From the NCBI GenBank assembly GCA_965220305.1, contig OZ244817.1:2480001-2544000 (forward strand): a stretch of DNA of 64,000 nt, given 5' to 3'. The position numbers and the translations under genes were made by a program. Below are positions 27,382 to 37,004 of this stretch, piece by piece. The notes below the pieces were generated by a model. The model made no database searches, was not told the DNA's origin, and saw only the letters and a program-made list of their open reading frames with translations. The DNA comes from G965220305 sp965220305 (GTDB taxonomy: Bacteria > Chloroflexota > Dehalococcoidia > Lucifugimonadales > UBA3495). The number at the start of each line of letters is the position of its first letter. Positions within the stretch are counted from its first letter, which is position 1.

Positions 27382-28653
27382 TCAACTGGCCGATGCCGCG
27401 GGCTTGGCGGCGAGTTGCCGGCCCGACGCCCTACCCACGCCAAACCAGAAGGTGACGAAGAGGCAAAGCCCGGCGGCGACGGTTATGGAAATGGGCCAGC
27501 CCACCCAACCGGCGGCGGCGGCCAACGGCAGCGCTCCCAGGTAGTGGAATCCGGGCGTGAAGTGGAGCACCCCCATGACCCGGCCCCGGATTTCCGGTGC
27601 GGTCGCCAACTGGAGTATGGTGGTAGCCAGGGGCCACACGGTGCCCAGGCTCAGAGCGCCCAACACCAGGAACAGGGCCCAAGACACCCAGAACCATTGC
27701 GACCAGGCGAATAACGTCAGGACGATGCAGAACACTACCAGGAAAGCCAGCAGCCAACGGTATAGCCCGGCCCGGCCCATGAAGGTCAGGCTGAGGTTGC
27801 CCACCAGGGAGCCAATTCCCGACGCCAATAGCAGCAGGCCCGCCTCGTAAGCGCCGCTGCCCAGTTGGTCCTTGGCGAAGGCGGGGATGACCTGCAAATG
27901 ACACATGCCGAACCCGCCGAAGGAACAGGCCAGCACGATGACCGTCAGCAACACCGGCGAGTCGCGGATATGGGTCAGCCCGCCCACGAAGTTGCGCAGC
28001 AGCGTCTCGGAAGCGGGTTTTCGGTCTCTGGGCGAGGTCTGGATTCTGGAAACACCCAAAACGCTGACCGCGTAGAGCGAAGCGTTCATAAAGAGCGCGG
28101 CGCCGATGCTCCACTGGTCAATGACCGCTCCCACCAACGGCGGGCCCACGATCCTGCCGATGTGCACCGCCACGTTGAAGTGGGCTACCGCGTCCAATAG
28201 TGTCCGCTCGTCCACCAGGTCGGCGACCATCGACACCCGCGCTGGCTGGTTCAGCGCCTGAAGGACGCCCAGCAAAACACCGGCCACGTAAATGTGCCAG
28301 ACCGCCACCGCACCGATTACCGAAAGTGTCGCCAGCGCCGCGATCAGCGTTCCCACCGCCACCTGAATTGCCATCAGCAGCCGCTTCCGGTCGATGCGGT
28401 CGGCGATGACCCCTCCCACCATGAGCAGGCCGACGTTGGGTACGCCGTAGAGGAAAAGCACCAGCCCCAGTTGGGTCTTGGAGCCGGTCACTTCCAGCAC
28501 CAGCCAGGCCAGGACAAGGAACTGCATCCCCTGGGAGATGGACTGGATGGCGGAGCTGGTCCAGTACCAACGGAAGTTGGCGGCCCGCCAGGGGCCCGAC
28601 ATCCGCCGCAGGTAGGACGCAGCCCGATGCCCGTCGGAATTGGCCTCTACCAA
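27382..28653 (-). CDS. MFS exporter, EntS-like (MFS_3)
   Basis: A 423-residue, 12-span carrier of the drug/siderophore exporter group. It starts with FRWYWTSSAIQSISQGMQFL and has the loop GGVIADRIDRKRLLM (motif A) after span 2, followed by QALNQPARVSMVADLVDERTL, typical of EntS-like proteins. The start is TTG 28653; ATG at 28599 is the alternative. No siderophore genes are nearby, so the exported compound is unknown. Confidence 0.88.
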   Translation of the reverse strand: MVEANSDGHRAASYLRRMSGPWRAANFRWYWTSSAIQSISQGMQFLVLAWLVLEVTGSKTQLGLVLFLYGVPNVGLLMVGGVIADRIDRKRLLMAIQVAVGTLIAALATLSVIGAVAVWHIYVAGVLLGVLQALNQPARVSMVADLVDERTLLDAVAHFNVAVHIGRIVGPPLVGAVIDQWSIGAALFMNASLYAVSVLGVSRIQTSPRDRKPASETLLRNFVGGLTHIRDSPVLLTVIVLACSFGGFGMCHLQVIPAFAKDQLGSGAYEAGLLLLASGIGSLVGNLSLTFMGRAGLYRWLLAFLVVFCIVLTLFAWSQWFWVSWALFLVLGALSLGTVWPLATTILQLATAPEIRGRVMGVLHFTPGFHYLGALPLAAAAGWVGWPISITVAAGLCLFVTFWFGVGRASGRQLAAKPAASAS

Positions 28654-29152
28654 ATCGGAGTTCCTGTGGCTTCCTCTTCCAACGGCGTCGGTCCGGACGG
28701 GAGCCAGGGTCGAGGCGCTGGCGTAGTGGTGGCTCCTGAGTTAATCACCCAAAGATTGTAATCGATTCCGGGACGGTGTGGTGTGGGGACTTGGGCTAGA
28801 AACGTCCGGTTCCGTCGCTTCCTACATTAAGCGTCGAAGGTCAGACACACCGCGCGGGGAAATGTTCGCACCTTTCCACCGGGGTCAAGGGCAAACCTGT
28901 AGGGGTCCACAGCCGTGTGCCCCTACCCCCAGCGGGCCACCGCCCCCACCGTCATTCCGGCGGAGGCCGGAATTCAGGGGTGGAGGGCTCGCGCTGGCGG
29001 GGGCTTTAGAATCTTCGCTCCCCTCAAGGTGACAGGGGTACGAGGGTAACGAGGGCGACAATCTGAACACCCTTTTGGCATTGCGGCGTCAATGGCGCAA
29101 CCGGGTACTCTGGTGTTACCATCAGTCCATCTTCTTTAGGGAGGCTTCCACA
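28654..29152. other. Intergenic region with repeats
   Basis: About 500 bases. It includes a GTAGGGG...CCCCTAC hairpin (28899-28926) and a GTCATTCCGGC-type palindrome (28946-28984). No supported gene. Confidence 0.5.
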
Positions 29153-29998
29153 ATGGATATTGGAGTTTCCGCCAGGGCTTCCAGCGATTCGGCTGACCCG
29201 GCAGAATTGGCAAAACGGGCCGAGGAACTGGGGTTCGAGTCCTTCTGGCTCCCGGAACATCCCATCGTTCCCGTGCACACCACGTCTCGTTACGGGGGCA
29301 CGCCCGACGGCTCCATCCCGCCCTCCATGGCCGACATCGGCGACCCCCTGATAGCCCTGGCCCGGGCCTCGGCTGCCACCAGCGCCATCAGGCTGGGCAC
29401 CGCCATCAGCCTGGTGCCGGAGCACAACCCCATATTGCAGGCCAAGCAGATTGCCACCCTGGATAAATTCTCCGGCGGCAGGTTCCTCTTCGGCATCGGC
29501 GCCGGTTGGCTACAGGAAGAGACGGAGATTATGGGGGGCGATTTCCAACACCGCTGGGGCCAGACCAGGGAAGCAATTCTGGCGATGAAAGAGCTGTGGA
29601 CCAAGGATGAAGCCGAGTTCCACGGTCGCTTCTTCGACTTCCCCCTGGTCAAGTGCTCCCCCAAGCCGGTGCAGAAGCCTCACCCTCCGGTATTCCTCGG
29701 CGGCTACGCGGCCAACGTGTTCAAGCGGGTGGTCTCCTGGGGCGATGGGTGGATGCCGGTGCGGGTGACGGAAGAGCAGGTCAGGGCGGGCCGGGCCACC
29801 ATGGACGAGTTGGCCGAGGCTGCGGGCCGGGACCCAAGCAGTATACAGCTCATTGTCTCCAACGTGGCCCCAGACCGGGACGTGATTGCCCGATACGAGG
29901 AAGCTGGAGCCAACCGGGTTACGGTGTCCCTGCCGCCCGATACCGGAGCCGATGGCGTAGCGGCGTTGGAGCGGCTGGCGGAACAGGTGTTGGGTTAA
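29153..29998 (+). CDS. LLM-class F420-dependent oxidoreductase
   Basis: Luciferase-like (TIM-barrel) oxidoreductase of 281 residues, subgroup with F420. It begins MDIGVSARASSD. Markers include FESFWLPEHP, LGTAISLVPEHNPI, GGRFLFGIGAGWLQEE and PPVFLGGYAANVFKRVVSWGDGWMPV. AGGGAGG at 29138-29144 supports ATG 29153. The substrate is unknown. A second, longer LLM enzyme lies at 48,873. Confidence 0.9.
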   Translation: MDIGVSARASSDSADPAELAKRAEELGFESFWLPEHPIVPVHTTSRYGGTPDGSIPPSMADIGDPLIALARASAATSAIRLGTAISLVPEHNPILQAKQIATLDKFSGGRFLFGIGAGWLQEETEIMGGDFQHRWGQTREAILAMKELWTKDEAEFHGRFFDFPLVKCSPKPVQKPHPPVFLGGYAANVFKRVVSWGDGWMPVRVTEEQVRAGRATMDELAEAAGRDPSSIQLIVSNVAPDRDVIARYEEAGANRVTVSLPPDTGADGVAALERLAEQVLG

Positions 29999-30027
29999 AG
30001 GCCCGGGACGGAGAGGGGGCGCATCCT

Positions 30028-30318
30028 GTGGAAGTGCCGGCATGGTCGCTGTTCCGGGGACGGAACGACGGCGAAAACTGGGCGGAAAATCACGCCGAGT
30101 TGCCGGAGTTGATCGCTTGGGCCGATATTTCCGACTTTGAGCATTACATGGGGCAGCTCCCCTTTCCCTATGACAACGCCGTGGCGGTGCAGCTTTACGA
30201 AACTGCCAAGTCGGATGCCTCAGCCCACGAGGTCACCTTCAGCCACCACCACTACGCCACCGGGTTCCTGGAAGCCGTGTACGAAATTTGCCGGGGCCGC
30301 CTGGGGCTGGACCGTTGA
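30028..30318 (+). CDS. Hypothetical small protein (96 aa)
   Basis: Frame with GTG start 30028 and a G-rich ribosome-binding stretch (GAGAGGGGG) just upstream, 29 bases after the LLM gene, suggesting the same transcript. The product is acidic and aromatic (WSLFRGRNDGENWAENHAEL) with the His cluster SHHHYATGFLEAVYEI near its end. I do not recognise a family. The His cluster could bind metal. Confidence 0.55.
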   Translation: MEVPAWSLFRGRNDGENWAENHAELPELIAWADISDFEHYMGQLPFPYDNAVAVQLYETAKSDASAHEVTFSHHHYATGFLEAVYEICRGRLGLDR

Positions 30319-30379
30319 CCTGGAGCGGAATCACCCCCTCTCTAACTCTCCACCTTGAGGGGTAGAGGACTCGCCCTTC

Positions 30380-30856
30380 CTATGCCTGGGTAGTACCGGG
30401 AGGGGCCGGGGGCCGTTCCAATAACTCCAGCCAGTTACCGTCGGGGTCTTGCATGTAACAACCCTTACTGGCCGAGGGGTAAATCGGGTTGGGGCGTATC
30501 GCCGGGGGACTGACAAACCGGACGCCTTTGGCGGATAGCTCTTGGTAAAAGGCGTCCAGGTCATCGACTATCACGCCCAGATGAGTGGCCCCAACCTGGT
30601 GGCGCTGGGGGAGGGCGACGGTATCGCCGGGCGGGTTGAGGTACTGGATAAGCTCCACCGAGTGGCGCATGTCCCCCATTCCCAGGTACACGATGTGCAG
30701 CCTGGCGTCGGGATAGCCCACCAGCTCGGAGATGAACTCTCCCTCCAAAATCTGGTCCCGTTCCTCCCGAAGCCCCAGCAGGTCGCGGTAGAAGGCCCGG
30801 GAGCATTCCATATCGCTGACCACGAATCCGGTGTGGTTCATCCACTCAACTTCCAT
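30380..30856 (-). CDS. VOC-family (glyoxalase/dioxygenase fold) protein
   Basis: A 158-residue protein with two beta-alpha-beta-beta-beta modules. It has WMNHTGFVVSDMECSRAFYRDLLGL at the N-terminus, VGATHLGVIVDDLDAFYQEL in the middle and QDPDGNWLELLE at the C-terminus. His and Glu at the usual metal positions are present. ATG 30856 has GGAGG upstream and is preferred to TTG 30865. The reaction cannot be told. Confidence 0.85.
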   Translation of the reverse strand: MEVEWMNHTGFVVSDMECSRAFYRDLLGLREERDQILEGEFISELVGYPDARLHIVYLGMGDMRHSVELIQYLNPPGDTVALPQRHQVGATHLGVIVDDLDAFYQELSAKGVRFVSPPAIRPNPIYPSASKGCYMQDPDGNWLELLERPPAPPGTTQA

Positions 30857-30896
30857 TGATGCCAACCTCCCAATTTGCGGCGCAGATGTAGCTAGC

Positions 30897-31016
30897 CCCC
30901 CTCCCCTGGATTCCGGCCTTCGCCGGAATGACGGTTGGGTCCGCCCCGGATTCCCGCTTTCTCGGGAACGACGGTGGGGCGTGCCCTGGCTTCTGGCCCA
31001 CGCCGCAATGACGGTG
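30897..31016. repeat. Triple palindromic repeat
   Basis: Three tandem degenerate units, each with an ATTCCxGC...GCxGGAATGACGG core: at 30900-30935, 30945-30980 and 30985-31016. Intergenic, between the VOC gene and the GMC oxidoreductase. Confidence 0.65.
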
Positions 31017-31079
31017 TATTTGGGGGCAATTCCTCTCTCCCTTCAAAATGGGAAGAGTCAGGGAGGGGGTGTCCGTCCC

Positions 31080-32627
31080 CTAGCGGCCTTCCTTTATGAA
31101 GTCGGAGACCTTCTCTCCAATCATTATGGTGGTGGCGTTGGTGTTGGCACGGATGCAGTCGGGCATCACCGAGGCGTCGGCCACCCGCAGGCCCTCCACG
31201 CCCTTCACCTTCAGGTACTGGTCCACCACCGCCATAGGGTCGGAGTCGGGGCCCATCTTGCAGGTGCCGGACACGTGGTGGGACGTTCCCGAGTTGCGTC
31301 TGAGCCAGTCATTGAGCAGTTCGTCCGACTCCAACTCTTCGTCGGTGGGCATTATCCGTTCCAGCAGAAGGTTGGAGAACTGGGGCTGCTCGGCGAGGCG
31401 GACGCCCAGGCGTATCGCCACCCGCATCCGCCGCAGGTCCTCCTCCTCCTGGTAGTAGTTGTAATTCAGACGGGGTTGTACGTGGGGGTCGGTGGATTGC
31501 AGCGTCAACTCGCCCTTGCCCAGGGCCAACTGCAAGCTGGCGCTCATGCCGATGTAATTCAGGTCGTCGTCGATGGCTACCTGCGCCGGGCGGTGCTCGC
31601 TGGTCATCAGCATCGGGCTGAGTTGCATGTCGTTGCGCAGATCAGACCCCTCAACGGTGTAGCGCAGCCCCACCTGGATCACCGGCGCCTGAACGTCGGG
31701 CTTCTCGCCGGTGGCCTGGTAAATGACGGCGGCGGAGGGATGGTCCCGCAGGTTTTGGCCCACGCCGGGCAGGTCGTTGACCACCGGGATACCCAGGCTG
31801 CGCAGGTGCTCCGCCGGGCCCACGCCGGAGAGCATCAGTAGCTGGGGCGAGGCGATGGCCCCGCTGCTGACGATAATTTCGTCGGCCTCCACCGTGAAGA
31901 CCTCGTCGCCGCTCTCGGCCTCAACCCCCACGGCCCGGGTACCGTCGAACAGGATGCGCCGGGCGGTGACACTGCCCCGGATGGTCAGGTTCAGGCGGTG
32001 GCGGGCTATGTCCAGGTAGTTAATGGCCATGCTCATCCTAACGCCGTCGATGGTGTTGCGCGCCCGGGGAGACACGCCGGTGGACTCGGGATGGTTCTGG
32101 TCTTCGCTTATGGGATAGCCCTCGGCAACGCAGGCTTGCTCGAAAGCCAGGGCGTGGGGCATCCACTCGCTGCGGGGAGAGCGGCGCACCGGCACCGGTC
32201 CGGTGGAGCCGTGAAAGTCGTCGCCGCCGAAGTCCAGGTCCGTCTCCAGCCTGTTGAAGTAGGGCAACACCCTGGTGAACCCCCATTCGTCGTTGCCCCA
32301 TTCGGCCCAACGGTCGTAGTCCTCGGGGATGCCCCGGTAGAGGACTTGACCGTTCACCGCGCTGGAACCGCCGGTGGCCTTTCCCCTGGGGATGGTCAAC
32401 TCCGTCTGCTCCGGCGTTATCTGAGCGGTGTATCCCCAGTTGTGGGGACCGTAGGCCGACAGCCAGACGTTGTTGCCCAGCTTGAGGTCGTCCGGTAGGT
32501 GCTCGAACTCGGGGTAGTCCGGGCCGGCTTCCAGGAGCAGCACCGAGCGTTCCGGGTCTTCGGACAGGCGGCTGGCAATGGTGCACCCGGCGGAACCGCC
32601 CCCTATCACGATAACGTCGTACTTCAT
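31080..32627 (-). CDS. GMC-family FAD oxidoreductase (choline dehydrogenase-like), 1
   Basis: A 515-residue glucose-methanol-choline oxidoreductase. It has the FAD Rossmann motif DVIVIGGGSAGCTIASRLSE at the N-terminus, GGSSAVNGQVLYRG (GMC signature 1), SSGAIASPQLLMLSGVGPAEHL (signature 2) and the catalytic His region SGTSHHVSGTCKMG at the C-terminus. GGAGG lies 8-9 bases before ATG 32627. It oxidises an alcohol to an aldehyde; the substrate is unknown. Paralogous to the gene at 35449-36993. Confidence 0.93.
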   Translation of the reverse strand: MKYDVIVIGGGSAGCTIASRLSEDPERSVLLLEAGPDYPEFEHLPDDLKLGNNVWLSAYGPHNWGYTAQITPEQTELTIPRGKATGGSSAVNGQVLYRGIPEDYDRWAEWGNDEWGFTRVLPYFNRLETDLDFGGDDFHGSTGPVPVRRSPRSEWMPHALAFEQACVAEGYPISEDQNHPESTGVSPRARNTIDGVRMSMAINYLDIARHRLNLTIRGSVTARRILFDGTRAVGVEAESGDEVFTVEADEIIVSSGAIASPQLLMLSGVGPAEHLRSLGIPVVNDLPGVGQNLRDHPSAAVIYQATGEKPDVQAPVIQVGLRYTVEGSDLRNDMQLSPMLMTSEHRPAQVAIDDDLNYIGMSASLQLALGKGELTLQSTDPHVQPRLNYNYYQEEEDLRRMRVAIRLGVRLAEQPQFSNLLLERIMPTDEELESDELLNDWLRRNSGTSHHVSGTCKMGPDSDPMAVVDQYLKVKGVEGLRVADASVMPDCIRANTNATTIMIGEKVSDFIKEGR

Positions 32628-33065
32628 GATTTACCTCCGTCTCTTTCGGGAATCTAACCGTCAATGGTCGAATGGTTTGCCAGACAGCCCAATAATAATA
32701 CAAACCTATGGTGGGCGCACCTAACGCCGCCGGCAATCGGTGTCCGCCAACTCATGCGGGGCCTCGCCACCGTCATTCCGGCGGAGGCCGGAATCCAGGG
32801 GCGGGGTGGAAGCCAGCCTTCCGGGTTGGTGGCGTCCACACATCTTAGATTCTTCGTCGCAGGCTCCTCAGAATGACAGGGGTGTAGCGGCTTGCAGAGC
32901 GGCAGGATAGACCGTCCTTACGGGCAGGCCGCCAGCCCCCCGTCATTCCCGCGTAGGCGGATCCAGGGGTGGGGCGTGGTTCGACAGGCTCACCATGAGC
33001 GGTTGGCGGCGCGTTCATTACTCCGCTTTCGCGCGGTGCGGGCTCTTAGCACGTCTAAGGCCCCG
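32628..33065. other. Intergenic region with repeats
   Basis: Holds a GTCATTCCGGC-type palindrome (32768-32808), a shorter one (32940-32972), GGTTCGACAGGCTCACCATG (32978) and TCCGCTTTCGCGCGGTGCGG (33022). No supported gene. Confidence 0.6.
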
Positions 33066-33266
33066 CTAAATCGGCGGTTTCCTGGTGTACCAGCGGTTGA
33101 CCTGTTCGTAAGCATGGCCCACCCGCAGGACGATCTTTTCCTCGAAGGGGCGGCATACAATTTGGAGGCCCAGGGGCAGGTTGGCCGAGTTGAAGCCGCA
33201 GGGGAGGCAGGGCGGGGACTCCGGCCAGTTCTCCCTGCCGGACGTATAATGGGGCTACCGGGCTCC
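33066..33266 (-). pseudogene. Amidase (GatA-like) C-terminal remnant
   Basis: Translating the minus strand gives PCGFNSANLPLGLQIVCRPF followed by RVGHAYEQVNRWYTRKPP and a stop at 33066-33068. This is the usual end of amidase-signature enzymes (PCGF..LPIGLQIVGRPFDE..VLRVAHAYEQ). The preceding words ELAGVPAL are in another frame, so at least one indel is present. The catalytic Ser-Ser-Lys part is missing altogether. The upstream break is followed by the promoter region of the plus-strand DUF4166 gene. Confidence 0.65.
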
Positions 33267-33297
33267 GGGGTTTTGCACTAACAGATTTGGGGTGAGG

Positions 33298-33924
33298 ATG
33301 CAACAGTCCAGAAACGTCCCGTCCGGCATCAACTCACCCATCGCCCGCGCATTGGGTGAGGACTTCCGAAACCTCCACGCGGCGGTCCGCAGGCACTACT
33401 CCGAGCCCAGTGTCCAGGTGAAGGGAGTGATGGGCCGGGTCCATGTCAAAACGGCGATCAGGCCCCTGGCGTTGCTCTCGTATTTGCTGTTTGGCGCCCC
33501 GGTCCCGCACAGCGGCGAGGATGTCGAATTTACCGTACTCAATCGAGTCGATGCTTCGGACACGATGCATTGGGCCAGGACCTTCTTCGGCAACGCCAGT
33601 TTCCCCGGAGATGTGAGCTTCTCGTCCCGTATGGTCTTCTTGGGGGACCACACCATCATGGAGACTATCAGATACGGCCTGGGAGTAGAGTCCAGCTTGA
33701 GCGTCGACGACGCAGGAAGTTTGGTTTACAACATCCTGAGATACGTGGTAAGAGTGCCCCTTCTCGGGGTAGCCGTTAGGTTCCCCACCTGGCTTTCCCC
33801 TTTTGGGGGCGGCCGTACCACAGAATCCGGGGAGGACGAAAACAGCTTCAGGGTCGAGTTCCAGATGGCCCATCCCATCTTCGGGAGAACGGTCGGCTAT
33901 GGGGGCCGGTGTTGGATGGGCTGA
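33298..33924 (+). CDS. DUF4166-family protein
   Basis: A 208-residue protein matching the DUF4166 layout: an N-terminal SPIARALGEDFRNLHAAVRRHY, a Gly-rich segment, then beta-rich repeats (FTVLNRVDASDTMHWARTFF). The function is unknown; in other genomes the domain is often attached to saccharopine-dehydrogenase-like or membrane proteins. The C-terminus RTVGYGGRCWMG looks slightly short. A TATAAT at 33245-33250 lies 48 bases upstream without a good -35. ATG 33298 and GTG 33292 are both possible. Confidence 0.65.
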   Translation: MQQSRNVPSGINSPIARALGEDFRNLHAAVRRHYSEPSVQVKGVMGRVHVKTAIRPLALLSYLLFGAPVPHSGEDVEFTVLNRVDASDTMHWARTFFGNASFPGDVSFSSRMVFLGDHTIMETIRYGLGVESSLSVDDAGSLVYNILRYVVRVPLLGVAVRFPTWLSPFGGGRTTESGEDENSFRVEFQMAHPIFGRTVGYGGRCWMG

Positions 33925-33985
33925 TGCCGGATGTTGAATAAATGGGGATGAATTTCGCCCCGGCCATCGGTGACTTTCACAGCCC

Positions 33986-34014
33986 TTGACCTGGGGGAAG
34001 CGGTACTCTATTGT
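33986..34014 (+). promoter_or_regulatory. Candidate promoter of the first Asp-box gene
   Basis: TTGACC (33986-33991), 17-base spacer, TATTGT (34009-34014), giving a leader of about 160 bases before ATG 34183. Confidence 0.4.
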
Positions 34015-34182
34015 GGGCCTTAGACGCCCCACACGGTGAAACACCCTGAGAATTCCACGGCGACGGACACCCCGGCGGGCGGGATGCCGTGGGGCCGCTT
34101 CCTATCATTATTCCTCCCCCGGAAGCCCTAGCTGAGTTTTGGTCGCACAGGCAACCCAATCTTTTCCAATAGGGAGCAGGAT

Positions 34183-35178
34183 ATGTCCCAAGACAAGAGA
34201 ATTTACGTTGGTATGCACGACGGTGTTTGCGCCGTTATAAGCGAGGATGGCGGGAAGACCTGGCAGCAGGGCCCCGTCACGCCCCTGGCCCACGCGGCGG
34301 CCCGGCTGACTTCCAGCCCCGCCGAGCCGCGTCGGGCGTACCTGGCGGCCTACGAGGCGGGCGTCTACCGCACCGATGATGGTGGCTCGACCTGGAATCA
34401 CCTCGACTCCTACCCCTCCGACTACGCCCACAGCGTGTTGGCCCACCCCGCCGAGGCGGAAACCGTATTCGTGGGCAGCGAACCGGCGTCTATTTTCCGC
34501 TCCTCCGACGCCGGAAGCACCTGGGAGGAGTTCGGCGGCTTTCGGGCCGTGCCTGAATCGGCGGAATGGGGGTTCCACTCGCCGACCCGGGACTCTCACG
34601 TACGGGACCTGCGGGTTGCGCCCAACGATCCCAGGCGCCTGTACGCCGGCATCGAGGTGGGCGGAATGGTGTGCTCCCACGACGGCGGCGTTAGCTGGCG
34701 GCAACTTCCGGGCCTGAATGACGACATTCACTGCGTGGACCTCAGTTCCGACCGACCCAGCAGCGTTTACGTCGCCACGGCCAGGGCCCCCTATCGCTCC
34801 GACGACGGCGGGGGGCAGTGGGAGCTAATCAACACCGGACTGGACCGCCGGTACACCCTGCACATAGCGGCGGCCCCGGACGACGCCGACCTGGTGTTGG
34901 TTACGGTTTCCGAGAACTCCCGGCGGGGCAATCCCCAGTTCTACCGCTCCACCGACGCGGGCCGGAGTTGGCAGTTGGTCGAAGGTCTGGGACAGGGCGA
35001 GGAGCCCAAAGACATGGTGGTGGCCTTCGACTGGGACCCCCAGGAGCCGGACCAAGTGTACGCGGGCACCGACGGCGGCAAGCTGTTCCGGAGCGAAGAC
35101 CGGGGCGAAACCTGGCAACAACTGCCGGTAGACCTTCCCACCGTCGCCGTGGGCGCCCTGGTTGTAGGCCGGGGCTAG
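34183..35178 (+). CDS. Asp-box (BNR/YCF48-like) beta-propeller protein, 1
   Basis: A 331-residue propeller with seven Asp-box turns of the form SxDxGxTW: SEDGGKTW, TDDGGSTW, SSDAGSTW, SHDGGVSW, SDDGGGQW, STDAGRSW and SEDRGETW. This fits a seven-bladed propeller as in sialidase-like, YCF48 and sortilin-like proteins. There is no signal peptide or catalytic Arg triad that I can point to, so enzyme activity should not be assumed. GGGAGCAGGAT precedes the ATG. It is related to the gene at 43208 and lies next to GMC oxidoreductase genes. Confidence 0.85.
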   Translation: MSQDKRIYVGMHDGVCAVISEDGGKTWQQGPVTPLAHAAARLTSSPAEPRRAYLAAYEAGVYRTDDGGSTWNHLDSYPSDYAHSVLAHPAEAETVFVGSEPASIFRSSDAGSTWEEFGGFRAVPESAEWGFHSPTRDSHVRDLRVAPNDPRRLYAGIEVGGMVCSHDGGVSWRQLPGLNDDIHCVDLSSDRPSSVYVATARAPYRSDDGGGQWELINTGLDRRYTLHIAAAPDDADLVLVTVSENSRRGNPQFYRSTDAGRSWQLVEGLGQGEEPKDMVVAFDWDPQEPDQVYAGTDGGKLFRSEDRGETWQQLPVDLPTVAVGALVVGRG

Positions 35179-35296
35179 GGACGCCCAGTCTCCCGCGCCA
35201 ACTTTCCCATACCTATCGGTGTGGCCGTCTGAGCAGTACCGCCAAGAAGCCGCTGGCCGAGACGGGCGATGGGCGCAGTTGAGTCGTCGCCTAGTG

Positions 35297-35334
35297 GGAT
35301 GAAGCTGGGGGACGGTACAACCCCAGCTTCATCC
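35297..35334. terminator. Bidirectional hairpin between convergent genes
   Basis: Perfect 14-bp stem GGATGAAGCTGGGG / CCCCAGCTTCATCC with a 10-base loop, placed between the Asp-box gene (plus) and the second GMC gene (minus). Probably ends both transcripts. Confidence 0.65.
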
Positions 35335-35448
35335 GCAGCCGGATTGGCCCGTTGCGCTACACCGTCATTAAAATTATGCAATCGGCGGGCGACTTCAGAA
35401 TGACGATGGCTAGGCCCCGTCGCTGTCCACGGTTGGGCTTTCCCGAGC

Positions 35449-36993
35449 TTACTGGCCCGCTTTAATCCAATCGGCGCAGCGTTCCCCAATCATGATGGTG
35501 GTGCAGTTGGTGTTGGCCCGGATTACGTTGGGCATCACCGAGGCGTCGGCCACTTTGATGTTTTCCAGCCCGTGAATGCTAAGGCGCTGGTCCACCACCG
35601 CCATCGGGTCGCTGGCCGGTCCCATCTTGCAGGTGCCCGAAGCGTGGGTGGTGTTGAACACCGTCCTTCGCATCCAGCGGTCCAGGGCCTCGTCGGAGGC
35701 CAGGTCTTCCTCGGAGGGCTGTAAGATTCTCTCGACAATGGGGCTGAATGCTCCGTGCTCCAGCAGCTTGACGACAATTCTTACCGACTCCCGCAGCCGC
35801 TCCCGGTCGCGTTCCAGTTCCAGGTAGCGGTAGTTCAGGGAGGGTTGGACGCTGGGATCGTTGGCGGAAAGCCGCACCTCGCCAGCGCCGTCGGCCAACT
35901 CCAGAGTGCAGTTGAACCGGACACCCTCCGGGTTGAAGGGGTCAGCGCCGCCGATGGGCGAAGAAAATGAGGACGCGCTAATCTGAATGTCGTTGCGGTC
36001 CGGCGAGCCGGTGGCGGTGTATCGCAGGCCGGTTTGAGTCCTGGGAGCCAGGGGGTCTTGAGGGTGGTCCTCACGCACCTGGCAGATTACGGCAACGATG
36101 GGATGGTCGCGCAGGTTCTGGCCCACGCCCGGCAGCTCGTGGACCACCGGGATACCCACCTCCCGCAGGTGGTCGGCGGGGCCGATGCCGGAGAGCATTA
36201 GCAGTTGGGGCGAGGCCATGGAGCCGGCGCTGAGAACGATCTGGCCCGCCTCTATCTGGTAGACTTCGCCGCCGCTCTCCACCTCCACACCCACGGCCTT
36301 CTTCCCCTCAAACAGGATGCGGCGCACCATGACATTGGCCCGCACCGTCAGGTTCAGCCGGTGCCGCACCTCGCTGAGGAAGGTGAGGGCGGTGCTCATG
36401 CGGACTCCCTCGGGGTTGTTCATGGGGATTGGCCCCACCCCGCCGGAGTCGGGGGCGTTCATATCGTAGTCTTCGGGATAACCGGCCTCCAGGGATGCCT
36501 GGACGAAGGCTTGCTGAAAGGGCAGCCAGTCCTCCCGCTGGAAGCGGCGCACCGGAATGGGGCCTTCGTTGCCGTGGAAGTCGTCGTTGATGTCCAGGTC
36601 GGTTTCCATCTTGCGGAAAAAGGGCAGGACGTTGAGGAAGGACCAGTCGTCGTTACCCTGAGCGGCCCAACCGTCGTAGTCTTCCGGCACGCCGCGCAAG
36701 AGCACCTGACCGTTGATGGCGCTGGTGCCGCCTACCACCTTGCCCCGGGGCGCGGGCAGCATTTCAGTCTGGTCTGCCGACCCCTGGGCCCACCAGGTCC
36801 AGTTGTGGGGCCCGCCCTGGGCGGAGGCGTCGGGCTTGTACCCGTACTTGAGGTCGTCCGGGTAATACTGGTAGTCCGGGTAGTCCGGCCCGGCTTCCAG
36901 CAGCAGCACCGAGCGGGTGGCGTCCTCGGCCAGCCGGGAAGCCACCACGCATCCCCCGGAACCGGCCCCGATTACGATAACGTCGTACTTCAT
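35449..36993 (-). CDS. GMC-family FAD oxidoreductase (choline dehydrogenase-like), 2
   Basis: A 514-residue paralogue of the gene at 31080. Landmarks are the N-terminal DVIVIGAGSGGCVVASRLAE, GGTSAINGQVLLRG, SAGSMASPQLLMLSGIGPADHL and the C-terminal active-site region TTHASGTCKMG. The N-terminus MKYDVIVIG is identical to that of the paralogue at the nucleotide-binding strand. ATG 36993 was chosen with AGGA about 10 bases upstream; GTG 37002 is the alternative. The alcohol substrate is unknown. Confidence 0.93.
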   Translation of the reverse strand: MKYDVIVIGAGSGGCVVASRLAEDATRSVLLLEAGPDYPDYQYYPDDLKYGYKPDASAQGGPHNWTWWAQGSADQTEMLPAPRGKVVGGTSAINGQVLLRGVPEDYDGWAAQGNDDWSFLNVLPFFRKMETDLDINDDFHGNEGPIPVRRFQREDWLPFQQAFVQASLEAGYPEDYDMNAPDSGGVGPIPMNNPEGVRMSTALTFLSEVRHRLNLTVRANVMVRRILFEGKKAVGVEVESGGEVYQIEAGQIVLSAGSMASPQLLMLSGIGPADHLREVGIPVVHELPGVGQNLRDHPIVAVICQVREDHPQDPLAPRTQTGLRYTATGSPDRNDIQISASSFSSPIGGADPFNPEGVRFNCTLELADGAGEVRLSANDPSVQPSLNYRYLELERDRERLRESVRIVVKLLEHGAFSPIVERILQPSEEDLASDEALDRWMRRTVFNTTHASGTCKMGPASDPMAVVDQRLSIHGLENIKVADASVMPNVIRANTNCTTIMIGERCADWIKAGQ

Positions 36994-37004
36994 AGCCCAC
37001 ATTC